Positions 60,336-64,000 of a stretch of 64,000 nucleotides of DNA are shown here, in pieces. The translations under genes were made by a program, and so were the position numbers. How positions within the stretch are numbered: position 1 is the first letter of the stretch; every line of letters starts with the position of its first letter. This DNA comes from Kryptolebias marmoratus (taxonomy: Eukaryota > Chordata > Actinopteri > Cyprinodontiformes > Rivulidae): NCBI RefSeq assembly GCF_001649575.2, contig NC_051449.1:18226690-18290689 (forward strand), written 5' to 3'. The notes below the pieces were generated by a model. It ran no database searches. It was not told the DNA's origin and saw only the letters and a list, made by a program, of their open reading frames with translations.

Positions 60336-60712
60336 AAAAGATTTTACTGACGTGAAAGTGAAATATTTTTCCCGTAAATACTTTAGCATTTCAGCTAAAT
60401 ATTGTTAGTGAGCAGTTTCTTAATGTTCTGACTCCACCTGGGTATGTTATTTGTGATTTTTTTTTTTTTGTTTTGTTTTATTTTTAACATTTGCCTCGCT
60501 GAAGATGGCCACATTTGGCTCCTCCCCCTGGGTCTGTACGTAAGGCGTTGCGTCAGTCGCGCGTAAAGTTGTGTTGACAGGGGCGGTAGTAGCAGGAGTT
60601 GTCAGCGGAACAGCAGAAACCAGCTTCACTCGACCCGAATGGAGTAATCTTACACATATCATTCTACCCAGCGCTTTTGTTACTGCCGTTTCATATTGTT
60701 TAGGAAACAAAT

Positions 60713-63949
<3,237 letters not shown>

Positions 63950-64000
63950 GTATTGTTTCATTTCTTGCCATTTACTGAATGAATCAAATTAAATTTAACA

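Larger units (their letters stand above)
57328..60712. other. PLCD1-OXSR1 divergent intergenic region
   Basis: No exon of DLEC1, ACAA1 or MYD88, which lie between these genes in human, was recognised. It holds two CTCF-like motifs (57851-57866 and 60321-60335) and a GATA microsatellite (60045-60117). The last about 180 bases before OXSR1 are more GC-rich and are its likely promoter/5' UTR. Confidence 0.55.

Overview
The window is genomic DNA from a ray-finned fish, most likely a percomorph teleost; I cannot name the species. It holds intron-split genes with canonical GT-AG junctions, teleost-type repeats (Ty3/gypsy, Tc1-like elements, short inverted-repeat elements, microsatellites), an 82-base run of N and one isolated N. 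Six vertebrate protein-coding genes were rebuilt exon by exon. All six belong to families whose human members lie on chromosome 3p21-p22.

Layout: (1) 1-2540, a minus-strand Ty3/gypsy retrotransposon. (2) 5346-13595, plus strand, the 3' part of a class B GPCR best matched to VIPR1, covering all seven membrane segments; its ligand-binding ectodomain exons lie outside the window or were not found. (3) 15592-20642, minus strand, KLHL40, tail-to-tail with VIPR1. (4) 23748-30744, minus strand, HHATL. (5) 34156-46429, plus strand, CTDSPL, head-to-head with HHATL, with a mir-26a hairpin in an intron and a 33-base cassette exon. (6) 50997-57327, minus strand, PLCD1, tail-to-tail with CTDSPL. (7) 60713 to beyond the right edge, plus strand, OXSR1, head-to-head with PLCD1.

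Reading frame and intron phase agree across every junction I placed: KLHL40 613 aa, HHATL 510 aa, CTDSPL 274 aa (263 without the cassette exon) and PLCD1 774 aa. No gene shows a frameshift or premature stop. KLHL40 and HHATL are striated-muscle genes in other vertebrates. CTDSPL and its intronic mir-26a are a known host gene-miRNA pair that restrains proliferation. PLCD1 (phosphoinositide signalling) and OXSR1 (WNK-pathway kinase) are broadly used signalling enzymes.

I did not find an undescribed molecular system. The points worth a second look are regulatory and structural: the mir-26a/CTDSPL arrangement, the cassette exon, a convergent pair of CTCF-like motifs bracketing CTDSPL-PLCD1, a perfect 19-bp hairpin, a larger intronic inverted repeat, a Tc1 remnant ending about 31 bases before a VIPR1 exon, and gene order compressed relative to human.
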